From the NCBI GenBank assembly GCA_017553575.1, contig JAFZKQ010000067.1:1-64000 (forward strand): a DNA stretch of 64,000 nucleotides, in the 5' to 3' direction. Both the position numbers and the translations under genes were made by a program. The notes below the pieces were generated by a model. The model was not told the DNA's origin. It made no database searches and saw only the letters and a list, made by a program, of their open reading frames with translations. Source of the DNA: Paludibacteraceae bacterium (GTDB lineage Bacteria > Bacteroidota > Bacteroidia > Bacteroidales > Paludibacteraceae). Below are positions 36,991 through 47,279 of this stretch, piece by piece (within the stretch, counting starts at the first letter, position 1; each line of letters opens with the position of its first letter).

Positions 36991-39900
36991 TCAATTCACC
37001 TGAGAAGGGAGAACACCGAAGTGGTCCCTGAATTTTTTCGTAAAGTAAGAAGGATCGTTGAAACCCACTTCGTAGGCTATCTCCGAGATGTTTCTTCCTT
37101 CGTTGTGGTCTTGCAACAGTTGAAGGGCTTTGTTGAGTCGATACTCCGTCAGCCACTCCATCGGCGTCTTGCCTGTCAAGGTTTTTATTTTCCTGTTCAT
37201 GGTCGGCTTGCTCACAGAGAGAGCCGAAGAGAGGGAGTCTGGCGAAGTCTCGCTATCTTGGTAATTGGTTCTGACAGCATCGACAAAAGAGTGCAGGAAG
37301 GGATGAATGGATTCCTCCTGTTGGGAGTTGTCCATAATGTTCTTCATCTTGCTCGTCATGGTCCGTTGCAATATAACTTTCTGCTGTTCCTGTTTCACTT
37401 TCAATATATTAGCCAACTTCAAGAGAAGTTCCAACTGATTGAACGGTTTGGCCATAAAGTCCACGGCTCCACAAATCAAGCCCAACAAGCGGTCAGTCTC
37501 TTCGTTCTTGTCGGAGACAAAAAGGATAGGGATATGCTTGAGCAGGTCGGACGAGAGCATACGGTTCATCTCCTCCTTCATGGTGCTCTCCATATCGCAG
37601 ATGATGATATCGGGAGAGAGCATCTCCATCGATTCGATGGCCTCGTTCCAGTTCGACGCCTCCTTCACACAAACATAGTTGCTCAGCATCGTCTTGATGC
37701 CTTTGTTCGTCTCCGGATCCATACCTATCAACAAGAGCACACTATCTGCCAGCAACGCCTTGTCAATCACCAGTTCGACAATCTCCTCCGTCGAGGTCTC
37801 CTCGGAGATGGCGGAAGAATCCCCCACCACGGCAAAGAGCGGATTGTGCAAGTCGTGGGTCAGGGCATGGATCAGTTTTTGACGCTCACGCCTTGTTTTG
37901 TCCAACAAAGCCGTTTGCTCATCTATCTCGCTCTTCAGCAAAGCCTTCTCCTTTTTCAGACGGGTAATCTTTTTGTGCAAAGGGATGAATAGAACCGAAC
38001 TCGCCATCAACAACAACAGTGCATAGAACCACCAAGTCTCCCACCAAGGAGGAAGAACTTTTATGTTCAACGTGATACGTTTCAACGGCTTCTCCTTATC
38101 GGAGCGGAAGGCCTCCACCTCCAAGGTATAATGCCCTGTCGGTATGAAATTGAAGGAGATGACTCTTCTTGCGTCAACGGAGGTCCAAGTATCCGTCAAC
38201 CCTTTCAGACGGTAGCGGAGGAAAGCCCTACCCCTTTCCGAATAGTCGACGAGGTCAACATGCAGGTCTACGTCCGTCATGCCATAACTCAACTCCAAAG
38301 CCTTCAGGTCAGAGAGGTTACCCCCCTTTATCAACGGATTATCACCGCTGATCTTCTCTTTCGAAATATACAACTCCGCAAAAGAGAGGTGTTGGATGAA
38401 GGTGTCAGGCGCAATGTTCTGGGGATTGAAGGTATAAAAACCTTCCATCGTACCGAAATAGAGGCGTCCTTTGGAGTCCTTATAGCTTGATTTATAGTAG
38501 AACAAATCTGGATAGTCTCCCGGCAGCCTTGAGTAGGTTTGTTGCTTGTAGTCGAACGAGAAGATTCCGTTAACCGAGGCGATCCAAAACTTTCCCTTAT
38601 TGTCTCGTTGAATGATTCGATAGGAATCCTTAGGGATAAACGAGAGGGTATCTATCGCCAAGTTGTCAGCCGAAAATCGCAGGACAGCGTGATTAGAGAG
38701 CACAAAAAGATTGCCCTCCTCGTCACGATCCGCATCAACCACGACGAACGGGTTGTGCGATTTTGAATCGTACAATTCAGGATGGACCACTTGAAGGCTC
38801 TTCCCGTCGAAAATCCACAACAGATTGGTGGCAAGTATCCACCTCGACGAGCCTGAGGCATCCAAGACTCGGGTCGTCCATTTACTCTCAAAACCAAAGG
38901 AAGAGGCATCCCTAAGAGGCATTCTCTCCCAAGTTTCACCATGGCGCTTAACATACGGATCGTCGTTCGCTGAGCAAGCCCACAACGTACCCTCCGAGGT
39001 TTCGCAAAGATGGAAAAACATCTTTGTCGGATTGAAATCCGGACTGTAGGTCACGGAAGTGGATTGGCCGGATGAAGGCGAAAGCATATAGAGGCCACCG
39101 CCCCAAGAGGAGACATAAAATCCTTCATGCGTAGCCGTAATACCCAACACATTCTCGCATGGCAAGTTATAGTGGATGATACTTCTGAAGTCAGGAGAGA
39201 CAGAATAGACACTGTTTCCATCCGTTCCCACCAAGATGTTTCCCCGCCCATCCTCCGTAAACGAGGTGCAAGCGGATTGAGGAAATCCATAATCTTTCGA
39301 ATATACGATAAAGGAGCGCTCGTCCATATTGAACGACCAAAGACCTGTGCTTTGTGTGCCGAGCCATATTGTGCCATCCTCACTTTCCACAATGGAGTAT
39401 ATCTTCTTCAAGCCTTCCGCAGGAGCATTAGTTGGGAGAACCTCGGTGAACGAAGCACCCGCACTTACCGAATCAGCAAACCACAAGCCATCACCATCAG
39501 TGGCAAACCAATAACGGCCATTCCGTCCCCTCATCATTTTATTTACTCGATTGAATGGCAGATGAATCTCTTCCCGGATACGGAAATTTCCACCAGAGTT
39601 TTCCACGATCCAAATCCAGTCATTCCAAAACGAAACTATCCAAGCATTCTCCCCAATAGGGACGACCCCAGACACATGGCCAAAGTGATTAGGGTCAGCA
39701 TTGAATGTTTTTAGGACAAGACCATTGGAATCGTAGATTTTCAGTTGATTGATGGAGCCAAGCCAAAATCTATCTTCCGCATCGATGTTCAAGAAGGAGA
39801 TGAAAGAGGATCTGAGCGAATCGAAGGCAGGGAACTTAGCATTAAATCGTTTGAGCTTGTCGTCGAAACGGAAGACTCGCTCCGTCGTAAAAAGGTAGGG

Positions 39901-40323
39901 TGTCCCATTCGCTGAACGACGAATGCCCTTTATCTGCGAGTATCCTACCGAATCCATCTCGGTGGGCATCATATCTATGAAATCGTCGATGGTTCGATCG
40001 TATTTCTGGAAGGTTCCGCTGAAAGTACCCACATAGATATCGCCATCCATACAATCCACGTAATAGAGGTCTTCCCTGTGCATATTAGGATATTTATCCT
40101 GCCTAAAATACTTAAAAAGCTTTCCGTCAAAACGATCCAGTCCGAAGTCCGTTCCCAACCACAGGAATCCCAAAGAATCCTGCACCATGGAAAAAATCAA
40201 GTTGGAAGATAGACCGTCTGCTGTGGAAAAATGGTTGAACCGCACATGAACCTTGGAATCCACGGAAGCGAAGACTCCCATGGAGAGAAAACATAGCCCC
40301 AATATAATAGCAACCTTCCTCAT
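36991..40323 (-). CDS. hybrid two-component regulator (HTCS) lacking the kinase ATPase domain
   Basis: 1110 residues from ATG 40323, which gives a clean signal/anchor (MRKVAIILGLCFLSMGVFAS). The periplasmic part is a reg_prop beta-propeller pair (LGFLWLGTDFGLDRFDG and similar repeats) plus a Y_Y_Y domain. One membrane segment (WWFYALLLLMASSVLFI) and a coiled coil lead to a DHp-like helix with His823 (ALTHDLHNP). A HATPase domain should follow, but the chain passes straight into a receiver-like domain with Asp910 (IIICDMES) and Lys in AKPF, then an AraC helix-turn-helix at the end. It probably senses xylan fragments and regulates the adjacent esterase and xylanase genes. Confidence 0.85.
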   Translation of the reverse strand: MRKVAIILGLCFLSMGVFASVDSKVHVRFNHFSTADGLSSNLIFSMVQDSLGFLWLGTDFGLDRFDGKLFKYFRQDKYPNMHREDLYYVDCMDGDIYVGTFSGTFQKYDRTIDDFIDMMPTEMDSVGYSQIKGIRRSANGTPYLFTTERVFRFDDKLKRFNAKFPAFDSLRSSFISFLNIDAEDRFWLGSINQLKIYDSNGLVLKTFNADPNHFGHVSGVVPIGENAWIVSFWNDWIWIVENSGGNFRIREEIHLPFNRVNKMMRGRNGRYWFATDGDGLWFADSVSAGASFTEVLPTNAPAEGLKKIYSIVESEDGTIWLGTQSTGLWSFNMDERSFIVYSKDYGFPQSACTSFTEDGRGNILVGTDGNSVYSVSPDFRSIIHYNLPCENVLGITATHEGFYVSSWGGGLYMLSPSSGQSTSVTYSPDFNPTKMFFHLCETSEGTLWACSANDDPYVKRHGETWERMPLRDASSFGFESKWTTRVLDASGSSRWILATNLLWIFDGKSLQVVHPELYDSKSHNPFVVVDADRDEEGNLFVLSNHAVLRFSADNLAIDTLSFIPKDSYRIIQRDNKGKFWIASVNGIFSFDYKQQTYSRLPGDYPDLFYYKSSYKDSKGRLYFGTMEGFYTFNPQNIAPDTFIQHLSFAELYISKEKISGDNPLIKGGNLSDLKALELSYGMTDVDLHVDLVDYSERGRAFLRYRLKGLTDTWTSVDARRVISFNFIPTGHYTLEVEAFRSDKEKPLKRITLNIKVLPPWWETWWFYALLLLMASSVLFIPLHKKITRLKKEKALLKSEIDEQTALLDKTRRERQKLIHALTHDLHNPLFAVVGDSSAISEETSTEEIVELVIDKALLADSVLLLIGMDPETNKGIKTMLSNYVCVKEASNWNEAIESMEMLSPDIIICDMESTMKEEMNRMLSSDLLKHIPILFVSDKNEETDRLLGLICGAVDFMAKPFNQLELLLKLANILKVKQEQQKVILQRTMTSKMKNIMDNSQQEESIHPFLHSFVDAVRTNYQDSETSPDSLSSALSVSKPTMNRKIKTLTGKTPMEWLTEYRLNKALQLLQDHNEGRNISEIAYEVGFNDPSYFTKKFRDHFGVLPSQVN

Positions 40324-40559
40324 TTTCAGAAAAAAATAGAGAACTACATACGCTTTCGGATTTAACAGAAAGCGGTTATGTAGTTCGTTCACAGCATTCC
40401 CCAAGATACAACAATTGCAGACAAATAGCAACAATATGGTTAGGGAATGTCTTAGAATATCCTAATAAAAAGAGACTTGAAAAACCCTCATTCGTTTCTC
40501 GGAAAGAGAAGGGGGAACCAATAACCCCTCCTCCTTCCTTGTAATGAGAAACTGCTTAT

Positions 40560-43500
40560 TTATCTCACAATCATGCTCTTACTTTCCACAAAACCATTCG
40601 CATTCATGATGTAGAAATAGATACCCTGAGGCAATTTGTCTACGGGGAATGTCAAGGAATGGCTTCCTGCCACGTAATTGTCGGATGCGATATTCTTGAT
40701 CTTGACACCTAAACTATTGTAGAGGTCGATGGTCACGAACGAATTTTGAGCGAGACTAAAATCAATGGTCGTCTCCCCATTGGCTGGGTTGGGTTTGTTT
40801 TGAGACAACTGATAGGAGTCACCCTCCTCGACGAGGTCATTCACTTCAGACAAGTCACCGCCGCAACCGTTGTTCTCCATCTTGTGGCCACCCCAGTCGT
40901 ATTTTCCACTGTTGTAAACCTTGTTCACCGAGCTGGTACGGATCTTCGTGTTCTGTGAATCGTCACCATACAAGAACTTGTTGATGAATGCCTGCGCCGC
41001 CTTGTTTTGGTTGTTGGATGCTTGGCAGTGGGAGTGTCCGCCCTCGATGACGTAGCCGAAGCGGTCTTCAATACCCATGGACTTCCAAACTTCCTCGGCC
41101 GCCAAAAGGGAGGCATAGCCTGCCGCATCGCCCAACCATGTGTAATCAGGGTTACCGAAGGCCAAGAAGGCACGAGGAGCAATCATGGCAATCAATTCGT
41201 GGTGGTCGTAAGGCAACTTGTCGATTTGGGATTGGAAGTTGCTCTTGAAGCTGTTGAGGAACCAGTCGTAGTTGGTATTGGAGATACCCTCCACGTCAGA
41301 ACCGATCTCTGAGCTTACACGCCAAGCGTTGATACCGCCACCACCTGACTCTTGTGCGATGGTCAGAGCCACACGCTCGTCGAACGCACCGGCATACAAA
41401 GCCATCTTACCTGCGTAGGAACAGCCCGTCACGGCGATGTGTCCAAGGTCTGCTTTGATTTGGTCTTTGACGATCTCCAAACCGTCAATCAAACGGCTGA
41501 TACCCCATGACCAAGCGCAGTAGTCCGCCTTGGTGTTGAAGGTGTTCGGATACAATTTGTAGAATGGGTCGTTTTGGCTTCTGCCACTACCATCAAATCC
41601 TCCATTATAGTTTGCGATTTGCGAGTGGGTGAATGGCACTTGGATACACTTGGAGAAGTAGGAAGAGCTCAAGCTTCCCGTGTTTCCGTCCATACCAATC
41701 ACGATAGGGTGAGGGCCGTTGCCGGAAGGAACGGAAATTTTGCTGGTCAGGGTAAGCGTGTTGCTTCCGTTGTAAACCTTGACGGTCAGCGTACCGCCCG
41801 AGTAGGAAGCCTCCAACTTGTCGAACTTAGGCTTTTCGCCAATCTCCCAAAATTCAATCTCACGCTTGATCTCGTTACGACGGCAAGACCAGTCGCAGAA
41901 ATCGGTCACCTTACCGCTACCGTCAGCCCATTCGAATGGGTTAGGCAACGTCCTGCAAGACTTCAAGTTGTTCTTGTTCAAAGAAGAAGGTTCTGCACAA
42001 TCCGCACCGGTGTTCTCTACGGAGTAGCTTAGAGGATATACGCCCGCCTCATTGGAGGAGCCACCGCCACCGTGAGAGCCACCGCCTTGCTCGCCTTGAG
42101 ACGTCGTGTCTGGCTCTGACAACTTAATATAATCTAAATTATTGTTATTGCTTCCGAATTTCACTTTCAGGATGTGCTTTCCTGATTTGATTTCCGTGGT
42201 GGTGGCAGTCAGATTTTCATAAACATCCCACTTGTTGTTACCCGTTTGCGCCCCTGAAAGAGTTGCCACCTTTTGGTCATCGACATACAAATCCATAGAG
42301 ATGTCTCCGCTACCATTTGAAGCACTTGCCACGACATCGTATTTACTTGTTTTTTTCACATCAATGGTGTATTCCAACCATTCACTAGAAGTGGTATAAC
42401 CAACAGCATTTCCTGTTCCACCCTTCACAATATCAACACCTTCGTCAGTACGGTATTTAGCATCCCCCTCGTTCGTGTCGTCCGAGTCATAGTAAGCATT
42501 GCCATTCCCTCCGACATCATAATTCTCTGCTTCGACAAGACCAGGGATAACAAATGCTTCCTTGTAAGGCTTCTGCACTACTTCCGTAGAACCGCCACCG
42601 CCTTGGCTTCCCCCTTCGCTACAACTCAAATCTCCAAGGGAACTGTTTTGTCCCTTCCATGACATGCTGGCACACGTGTATTCTACAGAACCTGAACCAC
42701 CACCAACCTCACAAAGGAGTTTGCAGTCATAGATACCCCCTAATTTGACACCTAATTTTTCCCAGTTCTTAAAATGCTCGGTCACATTGACATGTCCACA
42801 AGTCTGATAAGAAGAACGGATGGCGAAGACCTGATCGAAAGTGGAAGTGCCATCAATTGAAGGCTGGTTAATCCGCTTGCCGACCTTTAACGTGTAGGTG
42901 ACGCCATCCACCGTGTAAGTTCCTTTTGTCGCCGCTTGACCATTGCGACTCTGATCCCAAAACATACCGCCTCCGTTTGGCGTGAAGGAATCCTCCACAA
43001 TATAATACTCAATCAATGGGCTTCTCGTCCAACCATAAATACCTATGTAGGAGTAACTACCACCACCGTTACCAGACTTTGTATAGTTATAAACTGCATG
43101 GATTTCACCCAAGTCGGTGTACTTCTTTGAGTTGGAACCGTCGTAATAACCTACACGAGCCAAATAGTCGCCCGAATTGCTCCAACTTGCCTTAAACGCA
43201 CAATCGGCCTTTCCGCCAAAGACGGTCAAATCGCCACCGCCACCATCGCGCCATTGCTCCACGTGATAACCATTGCCGACCTCTTGTCTGACATTACCTG
43301 ATACGGATTTTCCTCCCGAATATTTGGTTTTCATGGAACATGGATCTACACAGTTGCTGGAGGATCCGCCGCCTTGTTCGCCGCCTTGGCCTTCGTCATA
43401 TTTCAACACCTTCAGCATCTGCTCTGCGTAGCGCTCGCCCAATGTGCGGTAGCTGGCTGAAGAGAAGTGCAGGTTGTCGCCCTTGTGGCCAAGTCCTTGT

Positions 43501-44231
43501 GCCGAGATGACGTAGGAGTTAGGGATTGTGCTAGGCACGTTGGCGATGATGCTGTTCATGCCTCCGCATTGTCCGCCCTGGTCGGAACGAACCACCTCGC
43601 CGACCAACAAAGGCACGTCGGCCGATTTCAGACCCAAGTCGTTGAGCAAGTCGTTGTATACGGCTTTCACACGGCTTGGCCAATTGCTTTGTCCTGTGTT
43701 CGTTTCGCCTTGGTGCAGGAGTATTCCCTTGATGACACCCACCTTCTGTGCTTCCTTACCCATCTCGACCAATCGTCCGTAAGGGTTTCCTCCGTAGGAT
43801 TGGATGGTGCTTTGCATATAGGATTCAGCACGGTAGCTTTTGTAATTCTCTTTCTCGAAAAGTTGGATATCGCATCCGGCAATAGCTACGACAACGACAC
43901 CGACTTTGATTTTTTCTGGCAAGTTCTTTACCAAAGTACGACCAAAATAGTCTACCGGACCGAGATGTTGACCACTACAGCAGGAAAGAGGAGGCGCGGC
44001 ATCATACCAACCACCTCTCTTTCGACTGCCACAGTTGTCATAGGAACAGAGTACTTGGAAACGGCTGTCGACCGTCCTGTCTTGGCTTTCAATATTGCCT
44101 TGACCTTCCATATTGGACTGTCCGAAGCACAAATAAATGTGGAAATTCGGGTCAGGGGCCGCATGGCCGTCCATGACTGTTCCCAGCAGCATTGCTAATA
44201 CTGCAAGGAAAATGAGTTTTGTGTTTTTCAT
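40560..44231 (-). CDS. multimodular xylan-degrading enzyme CE6-GH11-CBM6-CE15 with T9SS tail
   Basis: 1223 residues from ATG 44231 (signal MKNTKLIFLAVLAMLLG). Residues of about 27-285: CE6 acetyl-xylan esterase, SGNH type (FGQSNMEG; GDNLHF). About 300-527: GH11 endo-1,4-beta-xylanase, with the nucleophile Glu408 in SPLIEYYIVE and the second-Glu region LLCEVGGGSGS. About 552-707: CBM6 (VEAENYD ... SEWLEYTIDV). About 727-1100: CE15 glucuronoyl esterase with Ser938 in GCSYAGK, AQESGGGG and DHHELIA. The last ~85 residues are a T9SS type A sorting domain. Gly/Ser-rich linkers join the modules. One protein would thus deacetylate xylan, cut the backbone and break glucuronoyl-lignin esters. Confidence 0.9.
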   Translation of the reverse strand: MKNTKLIFLAVLAMLLGTVMDGHAAPDPNFHIYLCFGQSNMEGQGNIESQDRTVDSRFQVLCSYDNCGSRKRGGWYDAAPPLSCCSGQHLGPVDYFGRTLVKNLPEKIKVGVVVVAIAGCDIQLFEKENYKSYRAESYMQSTIQSYGGNPYGRLVEMGKEAQKVGVIKGILLHQGETNTGQSNWPSRVKAVYNDLLNDLGLKSADVPLLVGEVVRSDQGGQCGGMNSIIANVPSTIPNSYVISAQGLGHKGDNLHFSSASYRTLGERYAEQMLKVLKYDEGQGGEQGGGSSSNCVDPCSMKTKYSGGKSVSGNVRQEVGNGYHVEQWRDGGGGDLTVFGGKADCAFKASWSNSGDYLARVGYYDGSNSKKYTDLGEIHAVYNYTKSGNGGGSYSYIGIYGWTRSPLIEYYIVEDSFTPNGGGMFWDQSRNGQAATKGTYTVDGVTYTLKVGKRINQPSIDGTSTFDQVFAIRSSYQTCGHVNVTEHFKNWEKLGVKLGGIYDCKLLCEVGGGSGSVEYTCASMSWKGQNSSLGDLSCSEGGSQGGGGSTEVVQKPYKEAFVIPGLVEAENYDVGGNGNAYYDSDDTNEGDAKYRTDEGVDIVKGGTGNAVGYTTSSEWLEYTIDVKKTSKYDVVASASNGSGDISMDLYVDDQKVATLSGAQTGNNKWDVYENLTATTTEIKSGKHILKVKFGSNNNNLDYIKLSEPDTTSQGEQGGGSHGGGGSSNEAGVYPLSYSVENTGADCAEPSSLNKNNLKSCRTLPNPFEWADGSGKVTDFCDWSCRRNEIKREIEFWEIGEKPKFDKLEASYSGGTLTVKVYNGSNTLTLTSKISVPSGNGPHPIVIGMDGNTGSLSSSYFSKCIQVPFTHSQIANYNGGFDGSGRSQNDPFYKLYPNTFNTKADYCAWSWGISRLIDGLEIVKDQIKADLGHIAVTGCSYAGKMALYAGAFDERVALTIAQESGGGGINAWRVSSEIGSDVEGISNTNYDWFLNSFKSNFQSQIDKLPYDHHELIAMIAPRAFLAFGNPDYTWLGDAAGYASLLAAEEVWKSMGIEDRFGYVIEGGHSHCQASNNQNKAAQAFINKFLYGDDSQNTKIRTSSVNKVYNSGKYDWGGHKMENNGCGGDLSEVNDLVEEGDSYQLSQNKPNPANGETTIDFSLAQNSFVTIDLYNSLGVKIKNIASDNYVAGSHSLTFPVDKLPQGIYFYIMNANGFVESKSMIVR

Positions 44232-44317
44232 TTTGTTTAATGATTTTTTATTCAACAAGTTACACGTCAATTAATCCATTCTGTCTTTATCCAAGAATCT
44301 CACGAAACTCGAATAAC

Positions 44318-45508
44318 TTATTTAAGAAACCTATAATTATATCCTATGTCAGTCATCAAGACATACAATCCTTTGGGAAGAGAGGAAAGGTCATATTGTT
44401 GCACTAGGGAAGTGCATATTCCTTGAGAAACGACTTTGCCCACGATGTCAATGATTTTGAATGAAAACGGATTTTTTTCACCTCCACGAATAAACAAATG
44501 TCCATTTTTTAGGGTTACTGACGGAGCCATCACAGAACCCGTCACATCGGGAAGATTACCCACGGACTCCTTTTGCGCCATTCTCTTCTCCCTTGCGGTA
44601 TTAAAGAACTCAATCATATCTAGCACCTTATCTGCATTGACACCGTGGTCGCTGCCCGTAGGTATATATTTGCATTCGATGTTGTTTTTCTGCAACTCCT
44701 CGTAGAAGAGCTGACTTTGGCACTGAGCCACGATATTGTCTGCCGAACCGTGCACGAGCAAATAAGGAGGATCACTCGGATCCATGAAGGTGACTGCGGT
44801 AGCCAACGCATATTTGTCCGGACATTGGGAAGCGGAGCAGTTGCCCATCATCGGCGAGATGAAACTATTCAAATCCATAGCAGAACCACAATTCAACTTA
44901 TCCAAGATGACAGGGCCCGACCAATCGCAAACGGCATCCACGCTACTGCTGAATTCTGTGAATTGTCCCAGATTTCCCTCAATATCCATCGTCGTGGAGC
45001 CTACCGTATACTCTTTTACGTTACGGGAAGTACCCATCATGGTTGCCAGATGTCCACCAGAGGAGAAACCGGAGATGGCGATGAAAGAGGTATCCACCTT
45101 CAAAGACTCTGCGTTACCCCTCAAGTAGCGCACCACCGCCTTTATGTCATTGATCTGTCCAGGCCATTGTGCGTCATTGTTCGCACGGTGGTTAGGCGTC
45201 ACAAAGATATAGCCGGCCTTCACAGCACCCTCTCCGACGGTGGTCAAGTCGGCCGATCCTTTCGAGTTGTTGCTCGACCATGCACTACCGTAGATATGGA
45301 TGATGACAGGATAAGAGGCCTTCTCCTCCTTCGGATAATAGATATCCATCGCATGGTAGCCCTTCCCGTCCCCAACATAGTTGACATCCTTCTTAGAGGT
45401 ATAGGAACTCAATCCGGAAGAGCCATTACCTCCGAATCCCCAACCTTGAGAGAAGGCGTTGAGCGATCCTACGCAAAATACAGCTAATAACCATTTTCTT
45501 GTGTCCAT
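44318..45508 (-). CDS. secreted alpha/beta-hydrolase esterase (feruloyl/acetyl esterase-like) with T9SS tail
   Basis: 396 residues. Signal peptide (1-20). An alpha/beta-hydrolase core has an oxyanion region HIYGSAW, the nucleophile Ser in SGFSSGGHLATM, and the acid/His part LLVHGSADNIV ... GSDHGVNADKV. This resembles the bacterial bifunctional feruloyl/acetyl esterases of xylan loci. The last ~75 residues (NPFSFKIIDIVGKVVSQG ... LPKGLYVLMTD) form a T9SS type A sorting domain. It lies 86 nt upstream of the CE6-GH11-CBM6-CE15 gene on the same strand. It could remove feruloyl or acetyl side groups from arabinoxylan. Confidence 0.85.
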   Translation of the reverse strand: MDTRKWLLAVFCVGSLNAFSQGWGFGGNGSSGLSSYTSKKDVNYVGDGKGYHAMDIYYPKEEKASYPVIIHIYGSAWSSNNSKGSADLTTVGEGAVKAGYIFVTPNHRANNDAQWPGQINDIKAVVRYLRGNAESLKVDTSFIAISGFSSGGHLATMMGTSRNVKEYTVGSTTMDIEGNLGQFTEFSSSVDAVCDWSGPVILDKLNCGSAMDLNSFISPMMGNCSASQCPDKYALATAVTFMDPSDPPYLLVHGSADNIVAQCQSQLFYEELQKNNIECKYIPTGSDHGVNADKVLDMIEFFNTAREKRMAQKESVGNLPDVTGSVMAPSVTLKNGHLFIRGGEKNPFSFKIIDIVGKVVSQGICTSLVQQYDLSSLPKGLYVLMTDIGYNYRFLK

Positions 45509-45805
45509 GATTCAATAAATTTAAAGTGTACGATGTAAGGATTACAAATGTTTTTCACTGGTTGCGAAGATACATTGGCTCACTTTTATTGCTTGGAAAA
45601 CAAGATTCAAATAATGGTAATAGAGAATCAGTGCGTGGTTTTTTCTCGATGAAATCGCAGAAAAGGCAAAAAAAATAGAAGTATATCGTTCCTCAGGCAA
45701 AAAACAAGGTGCGATTAATTGTACCACCTTTCCTATAGGGAAAAAGAGAAAGAGACGATGAGTTTATCGACTCAGTTTAATTAACTCAAATTTCGCAAGT
45801 AAATA

Positions 45806-45967
45806 TTCGCAAGTCCCGAAGGGACGGTATATGATAGGCAGGGGACTAACCCCTGTATAATGGGCATTGGGTGATGGATTAAAAGCCTCGAAGAGGCGAC
45901 ACATCCATTATACGGCCACCCCCTTGGGGGTTCCAATTCCGTCTGGCACGTTTCGCACAGGGGGTTA
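45806..45967 (-). repeat. multi-hairpin intergenic repeat, copy 1
   Basis: In a 456-nt gap with no gene, hairpins are stacked: GTCCCGAAGGGAC, AGGGGACTAACCCCT, GCCTCGAAGAGGC and CCCCCTTGGGGG, with outer arms TATAATGG/CCATTATA. Its minus strand shares about 43 nt with the element at 51413-51456. Between the esterase start and this element there is only AT-rich upstream sequence. Confidence 0.7.
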
Positions 45968-46384
45968 TATCATGACTAAGTAATAATAGATGATTCCATG
46001 CTCTATATCCAATATCAACTTGCAGGTTTCGTCTATCTCAGGCTCTTTCTCACTAAAAAACACCTCGGTATTTCCATGCGCGGGATACACGTATTCGTCA
46101 GGAAGGAGATCTTGGAGCACGCCTCGCTCCATCTCCTCTTTTTGGGAAATCGATTGGTATATTTTCAGGACATCTTCTGAGGAAGTATATATCAAGACAC
46201 ATTTCATTCCGTCAGTCAAGCCAAATTCATTCCATTGCTCTTTGGTAGAGATAGAATCGATGTTGATACCGTCGAAAGCCACCCTAAACCGCTCCTCGAT
46301 CAATGCCAATTGCATAGAATCGCGACAGGAACCGAATAACAAGAGACAAGATATGGCGATTAGTATTCCTTTTAGTGCATTCAT
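45965..46384 (-). CDS. small hypothetical lipoprotein
   Basis: 139 residues with a lipoprotein signal ending at Cys20 (LLLFGSC). The rest is acidic with no known motif; the C-terminus has a hydrophobic-aromatic end (GIIYYYLVMI). The stop codon falls at the edge of the intergenic repeat. It lies 46 nt downstream of the next gene on the same strand and may be co-transcribed with it. Confidence 0.6.
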   Translation of the reverse strand: MNALKGILIAISCLLLFGSCRDSMQLALIEERFRVAFDGINIDSISTKEQWNEFGLTDGMKCVLIYTSSEDVLKIYQSISQKEEMERGVLQDLLPDEYVYPAHGNTEVFFSEKEPEIDETCKLILDIEHGIIYYYLVMI

Positions 46385-46430
46385 ATTTCAATCATTCTAT
46401 AATAAACAAAAGTATCAAAATTTAGCCCAC

Positions 46431-47048
46431 TCATTTCCCATTTACACTTTTAACCGTGATTGAATTCAACACCTTCATCATATCTTCCAGACAAAAATTC
46501 GCATGACTTTCTATAACAGAATATGAAAAAAGATACCTTTCCCCTCCAATAACATAATCAACAATACCGCAACACCTAATCGAATCCGGGTTAGAGTAAA
46601 AATAGTCAAAACCAACTGATTTACAAAAAGAAAAAAGGTCATTTGCTCCCTTGTCTATCACAAGTCTTCGTATGTTAGGATTCTTGGGATTGGTAGCAAA
46701 ATCCACTATGAAATATTCTTGGATGCTGTTTTTTAATATTAAAGAATCGGGGTTGTTCACAAATGCAGAGTCCACATAGCCTTCCATCAAAACAAATTCG
46801 CTAGGATTATTCCTTTTTTCTCTATAGATAGCATACGCACCCATTCCATCACAACATCCTATATAACACATCGTTTCCGGAATTTTATACTCGAAAGTAA
46901 GACCATTCCAGTCCATGCTACACTCTTTCATTTTAACTTGAGGACGATTCAAAAAATCCACCTCAAAACGTTCTTTAGACTCCAGTTTCAGGAAAAAACA
47001 GAGGCAAAAAACAAAACTCGCCCAAAATATTTTCTTCTTCATCTTCAT
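46431..47048 (-). CDS. hypothetical secreted protein
   Basis: 205 residues from ATG 47048. The N-terminus MKMKKKIFWASFVFCLCFFLKL is a signal peptide, which is why this start is chosen over 47219. The mature part has several cysteines (ETMCYIGCCDGMGAY) that may form disulfides. No family recognised. It precedes the small lipoprotein at 45965 and may form an operon with it. Confidence 0.6.
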   Translation of the reverse strand: MKMKKKIFWASFVFCLCFFLKLESKERFEVDFLNRPQVKMKECSMDWNGLTFEYKIPETMCYIGCCDGMGAYAIYREKRNNPSEFVLMEGYVDSAFVNNPDSLILKNSIQEYFIVDFATNPKNPNIRRLVIDKGANDLFSFCKSVGFDYFYSNPDSIRCCGIVDYVIGGERYLFSYSVIESHANFCLEDMMKVLNSITVKSVNGK

Positions 47049-47279
47049 ATAATGGAATTTCTTTCTATCAACACGACTCCTTTCGGAATAGAATTGATCG
47101 GGAAGATAGGCAATAATCGTAATTATCTCTAAAGACAAAATTAGAGAAATATTCTTCAGTCCTATCGAATTGTGCTTTTTTTTGAACCGACAAGCCCCAA
47201 ACCCCACAGAAATCCTCACCCACGTAAAAAAACATTGAGAAGAGTGGATAGAATTTTAGGGATAAACAAAAAATTGATT

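Noticed and set aside
37021-37992. 323-residue plus-strand frame
   Set aside because: Antisense to the receiver and AraC domains of the hybrid regulator, which are clearly coding.
43467-44198. 243-residue plus-strand frame
   Set aside because: Antisense to the CE6 domain of the xylan enzyme, with no recognisable protein features.
44645-45487. 280-residue plus-strand frame
   Set aside because: Antisense to the esterase gene, whose catalytic motifs are intact.
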